Source of the DNA: Ophiosphaerella korrae
Taxonomy: Eukaryota; Ascomycota; Dothideomycetes; Pleosporales; Phaeosphaeriaceae
Length of the DNA: 64,000 bases
Assembly (NCBI GenBank): GCA_028456385.1
Contig: JALNQF010000079.1
Location: forward strand, 1 to 64,000
Reading direction: 5' to 3'
Below are positions 44,083 to 54,805 of this stretch, in pieces; the first letter of the stretch is position 1, and each line of letters begins with the position of its first letter. The notes under the pieces were generated by a model. The model saw only the letters and a program-made list of their open reading frames with translations, was not told where the DNA came from and made no database searches. The position numbers and the translations under genes were made by a program.

Positions 44083-44979
44083 ATGGACACCATAGCAGAA
44101 GCTTCGCGAAAGAAACTACTTATTTCGCTCCAAGGGTAGGTGATTCTACGATATTAGCTAGCCGCCACGCTAGACATGCGCAGGTCCCTCCAGAGTGGGA
44201 ATTACTCTGATCTCACAGTCACTTGCGGTCAGGACATATACAAGGTTCATAAGGTGATTGTCTGCTCTCGCGCAGTGTTCTTTGCGAATGCAATAAAGTT
44301 TCCTGGCAAGGTATTCAGTATCCGTTTTTCACATCATCCTCAAGCGATAACATGTGTGCTTTAGGAGTCAGAAGAGGCTACCGTCGATCTTCCTGAGGAT
44401 GAGCCAGAAGTTATCAAGTTACTTATGCAGTACCTGTATGAAGGTGAATATCAGCCTTTTTTCATTAAACTACTATCTATCAAGAGAGGCTCGCACCAAC
44501 AGACTACGACTCATTCATGCAGCGATCAAGGCTATGGTTGCGAAGACTATGGCAACGTCCTTGTGTGCGACCATCACCTTTGCGGTAGTCATTGTTCCTA
44601 CGACTGTGTGGATTTCAAGTGCGATGTCTGCATGTCAGATCATCCCGAGCTTGGCGGCACGGCAAGCCAGCTTCTCGTCCACTCCAAAATGTACGAGATT
44701 GGAGAGCGTTACGACGTGCAAGGACTGAAAGAGCTCGCCAAGGAAAAGTTTAGGGTCGCTTGTGATTTGTTCTGGCGCACTTCGGATTTCCCTCAGGCCG
44801 CCCATCACGCTTTCAGCTCAACTATCGCTGATGACACAGGCCTTCGCACCATCGTCTGCCAGATTCTCGCAAACCATATAGAACTTATCAATGAAGAGGA
44901 GGTCGCTGCTCTCCTGACAGAGTTTAACGGGCTTGCCTATGGTTTGCTAAAGGAGAAGGTCGCACATGGCTGGAGGTAG
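44083..44979 (+). CDS. BTB/POZ-domain protein with Cys/His-rich insert, three exons
   Basis: Exons 44083-44135, 44184-44310 and 44365-44979 join to 264 aa. The BTB domain reads LQSGNYSDLTVTCGQDIYKV, HKVIVCSRAVFFANAI and ATVDLPEDEPEVIKLLMQYLY. It is then interrupted by a Cys/His-rich segment (CSDQGYGCEDYGNVLVCDHH followed by LCGSHCSYDCVDFKCDVC), absent from the usual fungal pattern, before the expected VHSKMYEIGERYDVQGLKEL helix pair. Introns are GT..AG and 48-54 nt. The second exon is 127 nt, and the intron phases equal those of the BTB gene at 28377, so the two share ancestry. The Cys/His insert might bind zinc. Confidence 0.87.
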
Positions 44980-45859
44980 AATCCTGCGAATCTTTTTCCA
45001 TACACCTTTGAAATGAGTGTGCAATTTCTAGCGTAGGACAAGGACTATTTTAAAGAGGCTTGGGACCATGAGAATAAGAAGCGCATCTGTGACCAAACCA
45101 GCAGTTCTATTTCTCACGCCGGAATAATTCCAGTTGAGAAACTTGGGACGCACCGTGATGCGCGCCGCGCGTTCTTTTGCTACACCATCACATGTTATCA
45201 GATATTTTATTAAACTGGCTATTGCACATGTTTTTGTGATAAGGTTATCCTCATGCAACTATTACTACAAGGAGAATATTATAAAAGTAGTATTTTATCT
45301 CTATTAAACCGTATCTACTAATTTATCTAAAACTACTTACAAAGAAGAGATGTAAGGAAAGGTTAAAAGCCTTAAATAATCCTCTGTTAAGTGGTAGCTG
45401 GAAGGCAATAGTGCTTGCCGTAGGCTACAGGTGATAGTGAAGGGATAACAATGGTATTTCAAGCGTAGGCTCTAATGTGTGAATAATACTTGCAGAATCC
45501 TTCCCGCAGGTACAGGGCCCTTTATGCGCCGGTGTAGCGCGTTGGCCACACTCTAGACTAGCATTACGAATACGTCGGAATTATCAAGGATGTTTGTTAC
45601 ATTCTCCTTGCCCCTTACTATAACTAATAGAAGACTTAGCAACTATAATCCTAGCGATATTATGGATCTCAACCTACAATTACAGATCCCGTCCGAGCCT
45701 CCAGGGGGCTATCTAACGCTGAAGTACAGCAAAGACAGCTCTTTGGTAATATTATTCGATAATATCAATTACGGAAAAATACCAGACGATATAGACAATC
45801 TGATTCCTTTCTTAGCCTACACCGATGTTGAACCGGTGGCCTACATAATGTCTCCCGCT
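44980..45859. other. Mostly gene-free; one uncertain ORF
   Basis: AT-rich DNA. An ORF at 45590-45952 (120 codons; LNLQLQIPSEPPGGYLTLKY) has a reasonable composition but runs into the repeat that starts at about 45860 and has no recognised family. Confidence 0.35.
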
Positions 45860-46405
45860 GTGACGCGAGACACACACCGAAAGGAGACAAAAGACAGGTA
45901 CTTTGACATGAAGTCACGATTTCCAGTCAGCAACGTCTGTATCTCAGTATAATATTTTATAGAATCAACCCAAGGGATCTGAGCAACAACCCCATTTTCT
46001 TAATATCAAAAATTACAGGTTTGTTCATATGCTTTACGCGTGGCGTGGTACAGAAGAGAGGCTTATTTGGCCACTTATAGACGTCTCAATCCCCCTAGGC
46101 TTACACTGACCGAAGGCGGCTTCAAATATTATTGTCATCTACAATCAGCAATGATGAACATCATGGACCCCCTCACCAGTACTTGCAGATTGTGTTGTAA
46201 CCGTAACGAGTAAAATCATGTGGCCACGCCACCCTGGTCGGTACCTGAAACTGCAATGCCCGACGCAATCAAGGTCCGTACGGACGATAAACAGGTTTCA
46301 AGACTTATGTAATCCCGCGGCGTCAGCTGCTGGTGGCTGTGCGCCGCCCTTGCTCCAATAGGATCACGAATGTCATCCTTGAACAGTACTGCTGACATGT
46401 ATAAG
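45860..46405. repeat. Diverged 550-bp repeat, copy 1
   Basis: It shares, in order and same orientation with 63172-63724: TGTGACGCGAGACACAC, GACAGGTACTTT, CAGTCAGCAACG, AGAGAGGCTTATT / AGAGCGGCTTATT, ACCCTGGTCGGT, AAACTTATGTAAT-like text, TAGGATCAC and GAACAGTACTGCTGACATGT / GAGAACTGCTGACATGT. It is an old duplication, perhaps a solo terminal repeat of a retroelement or a duplicated flank. Confidence 0.65.
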
Positions 46406-46645
46406 AAATGCTATCAATGCTCCAATCCGAAGTTTTGAAGACCAATCTAATTAACGTACATCCGTGCGTGACTGGACGCCCCCCATCACGGGACATTTGG
46501 CCGGTACTTCGACTTGCAGCTCTTCGCAATCCTCGGTATGCTACATTTGTATAACGATGAATCGAGCAATTGGAAAACATGCGTATCGTTGTGCTGAGTC
46601 ATGGCAATACGTGCAAATCTACATGAAGACCATGAAGCGACCAAG

Positions 46646-47624
46646 CTATTTTCCTCCACGAATGTTGTCGAATATAGTCGTTCTGTCAACGTACTCCGTG
46701 CCCTGTAGACCAAGCTTAAGGAAGCCCGGATCGGCAAAATCTGCCTTGCGCTCCGTCAGCTCCTCAACATCCCAATTCCCCCAAACAAATCGACCATGTA
46801 AGAACTTTGCCTGCTTGGATGAGGCCCAGACTGAAAATGCGGCAGGCAGTTCCGCTTTATGAAATGCATTAGCTTTGGCATAATACTTTAAAAATTTCTA
46901 ATGACTCACGCTCGTCCCACACCACAGCATCCTTCACTTCTTGCGGCGCTTTTTCAGCAGCCTCGGTCATGACGGCACCCGGATGGACGTTTACAATGTG
47001 GCATTCGTCGAGGCACATTTCGTCGGCAAGGAGCTGCAATGTATGCGCGAGAGATGCTTTGCTGACGCTGTATGCGGCCTGTAGTGGCGAAGGATTGGCA
47101 TGCGCTGCAAAACTCGAGATGTTGATGATTGCTTTTGATCTTCCAACGAACTTATCTTTAGGCTGGTCGAGGAAGCTTGAGACTGCTAGGAGGTGCGCGA
47201 AGAGGTTGGTCTCCGTGGCCGTGCGGAGCTGTGGCAGGAAGTCTCTGAGTGGATATATGGGACCACTGGACATATCTGCCGCGTTGATAACAAGCACGTC
47301 GACAAAGATATTGTTCAACAGGAGGCGCTGCCATAAGTTCCTAATGCTGTGCTCAGCGCTGATGTCGCAAACGATCGGGACGACTTCAGAAGTCCCGGAT
47401 GATCCTCGCAGCGTTTGCGCGGCCTGTTCGAGTGTCTCCGGCCGACGTCCTGTCAGGATCACTCGGGCTGCTTTGGCTTGCACAAAAGCTTTAGCTATGG
47501 CGAAGCCGATACCAGATGATGCTCCGATGATCAAAATTATTCGGTCAGACTGATCATTCTCGATTGCAGAAGGTGAAATCGCAGCGTAGGGCGAGTGGTG
47601 AAATTTCTTGGTCGTAGAAGCCAT
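46646..47624 (-). CDS. Short-chain dehydrogenase/reductase, two exons
   Basis: Exons 47624-46910 and 46854-46646 (55-nt intron, GTGAGT donor, GCTAATG branch) join to 307 aa. It is a classical NAD(P)-dependent SDR: cofactor motif GASSGIG at 34-40, TGRRPE after beta-2 with arginines that favour NADP, NAAD at 114-117, N140, S170/S171, and Y185-x-x-x-K189 (AAYSVSKAS). HPGAVMTE follows. The second exon supplies FLHGRFVWGNWDVEEL, the C-terminal signature of the fungal group often found in metabolite clusters. The extension before the Rossmann fold is about 28 residues. Substrate unknown. The frame is clean. Confidence 0.88.
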
Positions 47625-47763
47625 AGCTGTATCTGTTGAATCTGGTTGTGACGGACATAGCTGCTGGTTTTATAGTTGAATTGAGCCATGACGATGACGT
47701 GTATTCTGTTGGGCGAAACGAAGTTCTCTGGCTCCCTTGAGGAGTTTCTACAGGCACAGTGGA

Positions 47764-47903
47764 CAAGTCTCTGTGGCTTACCGTGCGCAAGTCTCTGTGG
47801 CTCACCGTGCGTAAGTCTCTGTGGCTCACCGTGCGCAAGTCTCTGTGACTCACCGTGCGCAAGTCTCTGTGGCTCACTGTGCGTAAGTCTCTGTGGCTCA
47901 CCC
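47764..47903. repeat. 24-bp tandem repeat, nearly six copies
   Basis: The unit is close to AAGTCTCTGTGGCTCACCGTGCGC-like text, with one or two changes per copy (GTGACTCAC, CGTAAG). Because 24 is a multiple of three, every frame stays open and a minus-strand ORF reads SHRDLRTV over and over. It lies between the divergent starts of the SDR and bZIP genes. I regard it as a minisatellite, not a peptide repeat. Confidence 0.88.
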
Positions 47904-47913
47904 TAAGCAGTCC

Positions 47914-47928
47914 TAGGGTTAGGGTTAG
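47914..47928 (+). repeat. Short telomere-like motif
   Basis: TAGGGTTAGGGTTAG, about two and a half units of the fungal telomere repeat TTAGGG, follows the tandem array; a single CCCTAA lies just before it (47901-47906). It is too short to be a telomere. Confidence 0.7.
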
Positions 47929-48062
47929 AGAAGGTCACGTGGTTCGAAGACCCCACCAAAATTGGCTTAGTGATCCGCTTGGCTCACTCCAAGGATATAA
48001 GCCATGCTTTCGCCGCCTGCAACTTGGGCTTCCCTTAATTCGTTAGGCTGACTTCTGTCGTC

Positions 48063-49000
48063 ATGGCAGATACAACGGTAGGGGTGAGAGATCCTAGAAA
48101 GCGCCGTATCACAGAAAAGCGGAGACAACAGGGACGCGAAGCCCAAAGAAAATATCGTTCGTTGCTCAATCGCAGCTTACTGGATAAGGTCTCTCTAACA
48201 GGCACGCAGGAGAAAAGCAACGAGGATCGAAGATCAATGAAGGTGGTCCGAAGACAGCCACCAATCCAAGTATTGGCATCGAGGAGCCAGTAGAGTTTCC
48301 AGCATATTCCAGTAATGACGACGTGTTGGATCAAATCTTAGCCTCGCCCTCCAATTTCCAGTCATCAATGTGGGTTGCAGCAACCGAAAGGTCTTCATTG
48401 GCGACGCTGTTGGAGCCTGATACCCTGGCTACTCAATCTGTGCCGTTGAGCAATCAAAACGCAAATGCTGCCAGCCAACTTACCACAGGTTCTACTCTGC
48501 AAATCCCAATGGATACGTACGTCCACGTTGCACGATACTCCTTCTATGCAGCTTGCGTTGCGAACGCTGCCGTTTTAGGCGTCTCCTTTGCACGGATCCA
48601 AGAGCACAGATGTGGTGGTGACCGTATACCGTCACCGTGGACAGATCGTACATTAGATGACGAGGCGGGCGAGCTCACGAGCGCTCCAGATCTTATCGCT
48701 GGTGAAGGCCAGAGACGATACGATCACGATCTTTACATTGATTGCTTGCCTTTCAAGGAATTTCGCGAAAAGCTGTTGGCTTTACGATCGGTGGAGCCCA
48801 GGATGTTCGATGAGGATGACTTTATACGAGATTTGGACGCCTGGGATGCATTTCAATGCTGGGGTCCGACGCCCTGGGAAAATAGATCGTGGGAGGTCCA
48901 GCCTTGGTTTCTCCAGAAGTGGTGGATGATTACAGGTGGAGAAAATGGAGAGATGGCGATATCAAGTCGATGGTGGCGGAGATTCCGGGGAGAGGGTTGA
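48063..49000 (+). CDS. bZIP-type transcription factor with DUF3425-like C-terminus; frame switch unresolved
   Basis: From ATG 48063 the first frame encodes a basic region (KRRITEKRRQQGREAQRKYR) typical of fungal bZIP proteins whose DNA-contact signature is degenerate. The second frame, ending at 49000, has a hydrophobic middle (HVARYSFYAACVANAAVLGV) and the conserved end LYIDCLPFKEFREKLLAL, SWEVQPWFLQKWWMITGG and SRWWRRFRGEG, the DUF3425-like region often fused to bZIPs. The frames differ by two, and the switch lies between about 48200 and 48300. I found no intron with good borders, so a frameshift is possible and the gene may be dead. It would be a nuclear regulator. Confidence 0.65.
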
Positions 49001-49309
49001 TCCAGTCGATGTCTCTTGCTTTATAGAAGCGAAGTAGCGCATCACTACCAGAAAAATATGATGCTAAAAGAAAAGATGCAGGACGCAGGCGATGCACGAC
49101 TCGAAAACATCCTGTTCTGTACGTATCCGTTTCAGGTCATCATCATTTTCCTCCATCGAAGCGATTTCGAGTATCGTTGCGTGCTCTTTAATCTTGTAAA
49201 TGATAGCCTGAAGTAATGATGCGGCTCTAATTAGTATAGGTGCGAATAGAAAAGATCGGTTTAAAGGGCTTTCTCTTTAACCGAAGAGTACTTGAAGTTA
49301 CTAGCATAC

Positions 49310-50166
49310 AGTGCGAGTGCGCAGAGAGAAGGTAAACTGCGCCTATCCTGCTTGGCTGCGGAAACTATAAGGACCTCCTCAACTAGGTATTCGGAAACCT
49401 CTCTAGACGATATAACCTCCGGGCCGTCCTGAATAAGCTATAGCTAGGTACCAGAGCTATCGAGTTTGTAGAGTAGACGCAGATCCTTGGGCAAATAGGG
49501 ATCAGAGACGCATAAACGATAGCCGAGTGCTAGGGGGAGACTAGAAGTATTGCAGCCGTAAAGGTGAGGTAAACGCCTCTACGAACCTTAAGGCACACAT
49601 ATTTAGATAGTATAATTATCGCATAATTGTCTTAAAGTGGACGGGAGGATCAAAGAAGCGGTGGCATGGCTGGAGGAGAGCTGTCGGTGGAGAGCGAGCG
49701 AGCTTGAGGAAGATGACGCGGATCGGCTGCCGGCAGAGCACGTTCTTGCTAACTATAGTCTACGAAGCAGACGGCCGGGCCAAGCAGGCGGAGACGCTGC
49801 TGGAGCACGTGGTCGCAGTGAAAGCAAAGGTACTGGCAGAAGATTATCTATCTCGACTAGCGTCACAGCACGAGCTTGCGCGAGCATACTAAGCAGATAG
49901 GCGGGTTAAGCAGGCGGTGACGCTGCTAGAGTATGTAGTCCGTGTGAGAGAAGATGTTAGCAGAAGACCATCCTAATCGACTAGCGCCTCAGCACAAGCT
50001 CACGCGAGCATATTAGGCCAATAGACAGACAAAGGAGGCCGTGATGCTACTAGAGTATGTGGTTATAGTCAAACAATAACTTCTTCGAGCGGAACATCCG
50101 TCACGGATTATATCTATAGAATTACTTGAGCACATGAACGCGCAATTGGCAGCAGGTAGAAGCTGA
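49310..50166 (+). pseudogene. TPR-repeat receptor remnant
   Basis: From about 49640 to 50166, in shifting frames, are kinesin-light-chain-type TPRs: GRIKEAVAWLEE, then AKQAETLLEHVVAVKAKVLA and LASQHELARAY, then VKQAVTLLEYVV, then KEAVMLLEYVVIVKQ followed by a stop. It ends NAQLAAGRS. Upstream, 49310-49630 reads as one frame with about eight TAA/TAG stops at Gln-like positions (LGCGNYKDLLN*VFGNL). I infer the C-terminal part of an NB-ARC-TPR-like gene destroyed by C-to-T changes and small indels. The upstream domain is not identified. Confidence 0.55.
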
Positions 50167-50679
50167 AATAAAGTTTTCGTTTCTTATACTTGTTTATTAA
50201 ATGAATCACGTTTATAGTATCAACTACGATGTACTCGAGAGATAATCTCTTTGATTATTCATAGGGCGATTACGTCGCCATCGGCACGTAAGAGTATTCT
50301 TACACAGTTCTATACCTTAGCCTCTTTTGCTACGTTTAAAGTAGAATTTTATATCTTTCTCGTGTGTAGTAGGCCTTTCTTTGTAAGATCTTTAATATAC
50401 TCAACAAACTCTAGCTCTGGTTGCGGGCTAAGTTTCTGCAAGTTAGTTGCCTTGGTTTGTAGAGTGCTAGTCTGGTCCTTATGCCTTCAGATGAGAGTAG
50501 AACGTACAAAACTATGTTTGGCGGCGATTTTTGTATATGAGAAAGTATCTCCTGGCTTATATGATTCAATCTCTGTCAGCGCTACCTCAATCTGGCTTAT
50601 GGTGGTGGAGTTATTGCGTGTTGAAGTTAGCGTTTTGGTGGTTGGCGGCGCACTACGCCGACGTGCACGGTAAGGAAAG
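50167..50679. other. AT-rich stretch without a supported gene
   Basis: A 140-codon ORF (50251-50673) has no motif and looks like decayed DNA. Nothing is called. Confidence 0.35.
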
Positions 50680-50770
50680 GGCGGGGGCGAGCGAGTAGCA
50701 GCGGCAGCATCGGCGCAGGCGAGGGTGGGCAGGCGAGGGCGGGCGCGCGAGCGCGCGCAGCGATTTTAGC
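50680..50770. repeat. GC-rich fragment related to 26975-27855
   Basis: CGGCGCAGGCGAGGGTGG followed by CAGCGATTTTAGCTT parallels CGGCGCAGGCGAGGGTGG followed by CAGCAATTTTGGCTT at 27831-27865. It is a single arm of that repeat family, standing next to the kinase-like pseudogene. Confidence 0.5.
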
Positions 50771-51540
50771 TTATACCGCAAAATGTAAACGAAGCCCATA
50801 TCTTTCGCGTATCGATTCGAAGATATACCATAAATATCGAACACGAGGGACACGAATATCGCGTTTGCTGGAGTGGCAACTGGCAAGACACTTAGGATTT
50901 CAGTTACTTTCCCCAGGTGGATGCTACCGTGACTCGTATAACACATAACTGGCAAGTTGAAGAGCTTTGGGCCAAGTCATATGTCTCAAGGTGTGGAGCT
51001 GACTTTTATATCAGAATACTAAATAACAAAGAGGATGCATTTCCTGTCTTGAGATTTGGCATGGAGGACCGCTAAAGACGCCTGATTCGTGACGGGTTTT
51101 CTATTCTGTGTTACTTGGCATCTCACGGCTGTCCTGTCGCCCGTGTACACTCTAAGCCTCTTGTCGATGACGAAGGCATCTTCAGCTTTATGATGGAGGA
51201 ACTGTTCGAAATAAAAGTTACCAGCGGACAGATCTACACCGCACAAATCACTAGCTCTATCGAGTAAATATACTAAAAAGGGGTTATCTACAACGACCTC
51301 TCCCCTAGTAATCTTATGAAGAACAAAGAAGGCCGTGTGACCTTAATCGACTTTAGTCACGCTGGTTACCTTAGAGACTAGATCCCTTATAACAAGCGAG
51401 CAATACACTCAAACAGCGATAAATACTCTGTGGAACATCATATGAATGCTTTGAAAAGACTTCTTGGTATGTCAACTTATTTAAACGAATATCCCTTAGC
51501 TGACCTAACAGACATATATGCTCTAAAGGGATGTTTCTAG
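50771..51540 (+). pseudogene. Small kinase-like gene silenced by five nonsense codons
   Basis: One frame is coherent for about 255 codons with in-frame stops at 50893 (TAG), 51073 (TAA), 51265 (TAA), 51274 (TAA) and 51379 (TAG), ending at TAG 51538. It reads YRVCWSGNWQDT, SILCYLASHGCPVARVHSKP, IFSFMMEELFEI, then the catalytic loop KGVIYNDLSPSNLMKN and VTLIDFSHAGYLRD. YND replaces HRD and IDFSHA is the metal loop, features of compact kinase-like proteins. No frameshift is needed, so only point changes killed it, all consistent with CAA/CAG to TAA/TAG. The ATG is not identified. Confidence 0.72.
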
Positions 51541-54500
51541 TTCATTGATCATGCCTTATCAAAGGTATTATTAGCAAGTAGGCGTTGAGTAGCCGAGGAC
51601 GAACAAATGGGCTGCAGAATAGAGAGCAAGAGGTAACAGTAGATGTATTATCTATAAAATGGATAAGTGGCAAATAGGCTAACTAGATAATAGGATCTAA
51701 CTCCTTGAGCTACGATGCTGGTTCTCTCAGCTGAGGGCTAGTGCTGCTCAGCATTAGCATGCGTTACCGCGTCTAGCAGCACCATGACGTGTGTCTCTTT
51801 CTTCTCCTAAATAAGTTTTTAAGAGCTATTTACTTTGCTTATATCCATTACCCAAAGCTTTATTTAGTTTAAAAACGGGCAAAATTTCCTGACTTGTTGC
51901 GCAATCGGGACAAGGTCTAGATGAATACAATTCATCGTGGTTATTGACCCCTTCGCACTTGTTGCCCTTCCACAACCGGATTCCCTTAGCAAAGTCCTGC
52001 ACCCGCATCGGGAGAGATGGTAATATTTGTCGCACATGACTTTGAATGAGTAGAATAGATAGATAATCGTAATTTGAGAGTCGCTGTCTTGGAGTTTTAG
52101 AGCGAGAGCCTGATATTGTAGAACTCGAAATGGCACTTATAATGACAAGGAGATACCAACCGCATACGACTTGATGCAGTGAGTGCTGCCAAAGATTGGC
52201 TTGTACCAAAGTAAAATTCAGGGTCAGCAGGGCTCCTGTTGACTCACACTTCATGCCAACATGCCAACATGCCAACATGCCAAAATGTCCTTGCAAACCC
52301 CAAATGCCAATCAAGGCTCAGCCGAATAGAGCGTTCCAGGACCCTAAGAGTCTGTGAAGGTACTGAAAGGCCAATATACATGCCGCGACTCCGATTTCAT
52401 AGGCTTTGGACCAACGCACAATTTAAATATGCGTCATAACGGACGCCTCACTCGTTCGGTTGCCCGACAAGGTAGTCAGTATTATGCATGTAACGCCGGA
52501 TAGTTCGATGGTGGCCGAGATTCTGTCATATATCTTTCTTGTTGGGCGCCAACGCCTATGTTATAGGCCAGGCGCAACTATACCCTACCTTACCAAGAGC
52601 GACGCTCCCTCGCCTAGGATAAGCGAGAGAGCAGGTCATATAACGTGATTTCTTGATTCCTGTGCTCCGTAATACTCTCTAAGGAGTTGATTCTCATAGG
52701 ATAATTGTTTGGTATTATTATCTTTATATAGAGTTAGATTACTTGTATCTGTAGTCTTGAATGATGTCTGCGATAACATGGAATTATGGATATCTATCGA
52801 TGTGCGAGATGCGGTACGTATTATTGTTCTTCTAGACCTTTTAGGTTGGATTAGGATAGTTACTACTCGCCGTACTGGCCAAGATGCTCCGTAGCTTAGC
52901 TGTAGCTACCTCAACGCTAGAAGACACCTCAACGCTATTTTTTTATATAAACTTGTCTTGCAACCTTAATAAATATACTATACAGAAATGTGACTTTAAG
53001 CTTTTTGCTCGACATGTTACGGGCAACTCTAGATTGCCCGAACTCGAACCAATTAGCCCGGCGTACGAATACTCAGACTACGATTGGGATGACGCAGCAA
53101 ACACAATCTGAACACGTAACCGATTCGCGATTTGTGATATACGAATTACGAATTAGAATACGTGACCAATTCGCGATTCGTGATACAAGAATTATGAATC
53201 AGTCTAGGTATATAGGTATCCTAAATATATACAGATAGAGACCTCGCAGTTAAGCTTAGCTTTACCCAAGCCTAGTATATTACTTTCAACAGTAATCTTT
53301 CACATACTGCGATATCCGCTGTCAAGTACGCCCGCATACTGCGCCTCCAAATATCCCTCTAGTATACCTTCGCCGTCGCTATACTGTAGCTAGAAGGGCC
53401 ACTCTAGCATAGCGCCTAGAAGTCTGTTACTGCGACCCCTTATATATTAACTACCTTAGTTAATGACAAACAAGATACCGAGAAACTCTAAATAACCCAA
53501 AATTATAACACAAAATAATAAGGTTATTAAGAGGATAAAGGAAATCTAAGGTATGGAGTGGAGTGGAAAGAGATATGCGAACGCTTCCCAAATCGGACGG
53601 AGGGGGCAGTTAGGGCGCAGCTAAAGTGAGCTACTATGGATTGCAGAAGAAGGATTCGTAGCTTGTGATGCGCCGAATGCGAACTGCAATTCAAAGCTAC
53701 AAAGTATCAAATTATTGTGATAACGGTCCTATATTCTCCATCTACTCCCCTTCCCAACTTCATGATTGAAATACATCTGGAAATCATGCCCAACGAAGCG
53801 CTGTACGGGAATTTTAGCCCCCACACAAAGGGCATTCTCTTCCAAGGACAACTCCTCATATGAGTTCGGCTCGGAGAGCAGCGGCCCATAACTCTGCGAC
53901 ATGTATCTGACCGCGCGTACCTTCCCGTCAAAGGTCGAATTTTATATCAGAGAATGCTTCGACTAAGAGATGCACAAAAATACCAATCATTTTTGGGCCA
54001 AATTCTGACTTGGCTGGGCGGACAAATGGTGAGGCTCCAAACGGCATCCATGCCTTCAACCGCTATTTTCACTTTCCCTTCATCTGGTTTCCAAGCTCGC
54101 CGATCATTGCCCTTAGCTCCTCGTTCCGATTCTGCAAACGTTTCGTTCTGGGCTTGTAGGCGTTTCGTTCTGCCTCTGTAGTGCGGCCTGGTTGGTTCTA
54201 ATATACTCTATCATCCGCTCCTGTCCTTGTGATGACGTTCCGTAGGTTTGCTATAAGCATTGACAAGGTCAACGCCCACATACGCGGCTGCTTCAATGAG
54301 CGTCTGCAGGGCCTGGTGATCGGCGGGTCCAAGGTAGCAGCCCTTTCATTAGGGTCCAAGCGCCTTACATCATCACTCGGTGCTTTCATGCAACAAACCC
54401 CACCGAGCCTCTTCTTCCTTCGCCGCAATCCTGTCTCGACAACCTGAGCGCGTTACACATACACCGAAACTAGAGGTCCTCTGTACTTAAACTTGTTTTG

Positions 54501-54805
54501 CTACCACATTATCTCTTCTCTTGCTCGGCTTGCCATTCCAATAGGAGCCTGACACACGTGTACACACCTTCAACCAAAGACTGAGGCCTGTGCCCAAGGA
54601 TTCATAGCATCGGCTATGCCCATCACCCTTCTTACGAGCAAATAGCATTTTAGAAACTCATTCTCAGCGAGCGCCTGTGGTCCATGAAATTGGGAAGGTG
54701 TGTAATTCTTCTTGATACGTAAGTGCTCACAAACTAAGCAAACCAGTCTCGAACAAAATCCATACACAGTGTATGCCATTCTTATTTTCTATTTCATCTA
54801 TCAGC
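51541..54805. other. 3.3 kb of mostly AT-rich DNA without a supported gene
   Basis: There are short ORFs on both strands. The longest (51826-52314 minus, 162 codons) overlaps a GCCAACAT microsatellite at about 52253-52280, has no family match I know, and is not called. Tandem duplication at 53112-53200 is listed separately. Around 53700-54450 the DNA is less AT-rich, but I found no motif. The right end is the promoter side of the AIM9-like gene. Confidence 0.45.
53112..53200. repeat. Two-copy tandem repeat of about 44 bp
   Basis: ATTCGCGATTTGTGATATACGAATT-like text is repeated as ATTCGCGATTCGTGATACAAGAATT with flanking ACACGTAACC / ACGTGACC. It is a local duplication in AT-rich DNA. Confidence 0.65.

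Noticed and set aside
47554..47901. Octapeptide repeat protein SHRDLRTV
   Set aside because: Produced by a 24-bp minisatellite in a promoter interval; the period alone keeps the frame open.
47914..47928. Telomere or chromosome end
   Set aside because: Only two and a half TTAGGG units with genes on both sides.
51826..52314. 162-codon minus-strand ORF as a secreted effector
   Set aside because: Hydrophobic part is not at the N-terminus, the start lies in a microsatellite, and no conserved cysteine pattern is clear.
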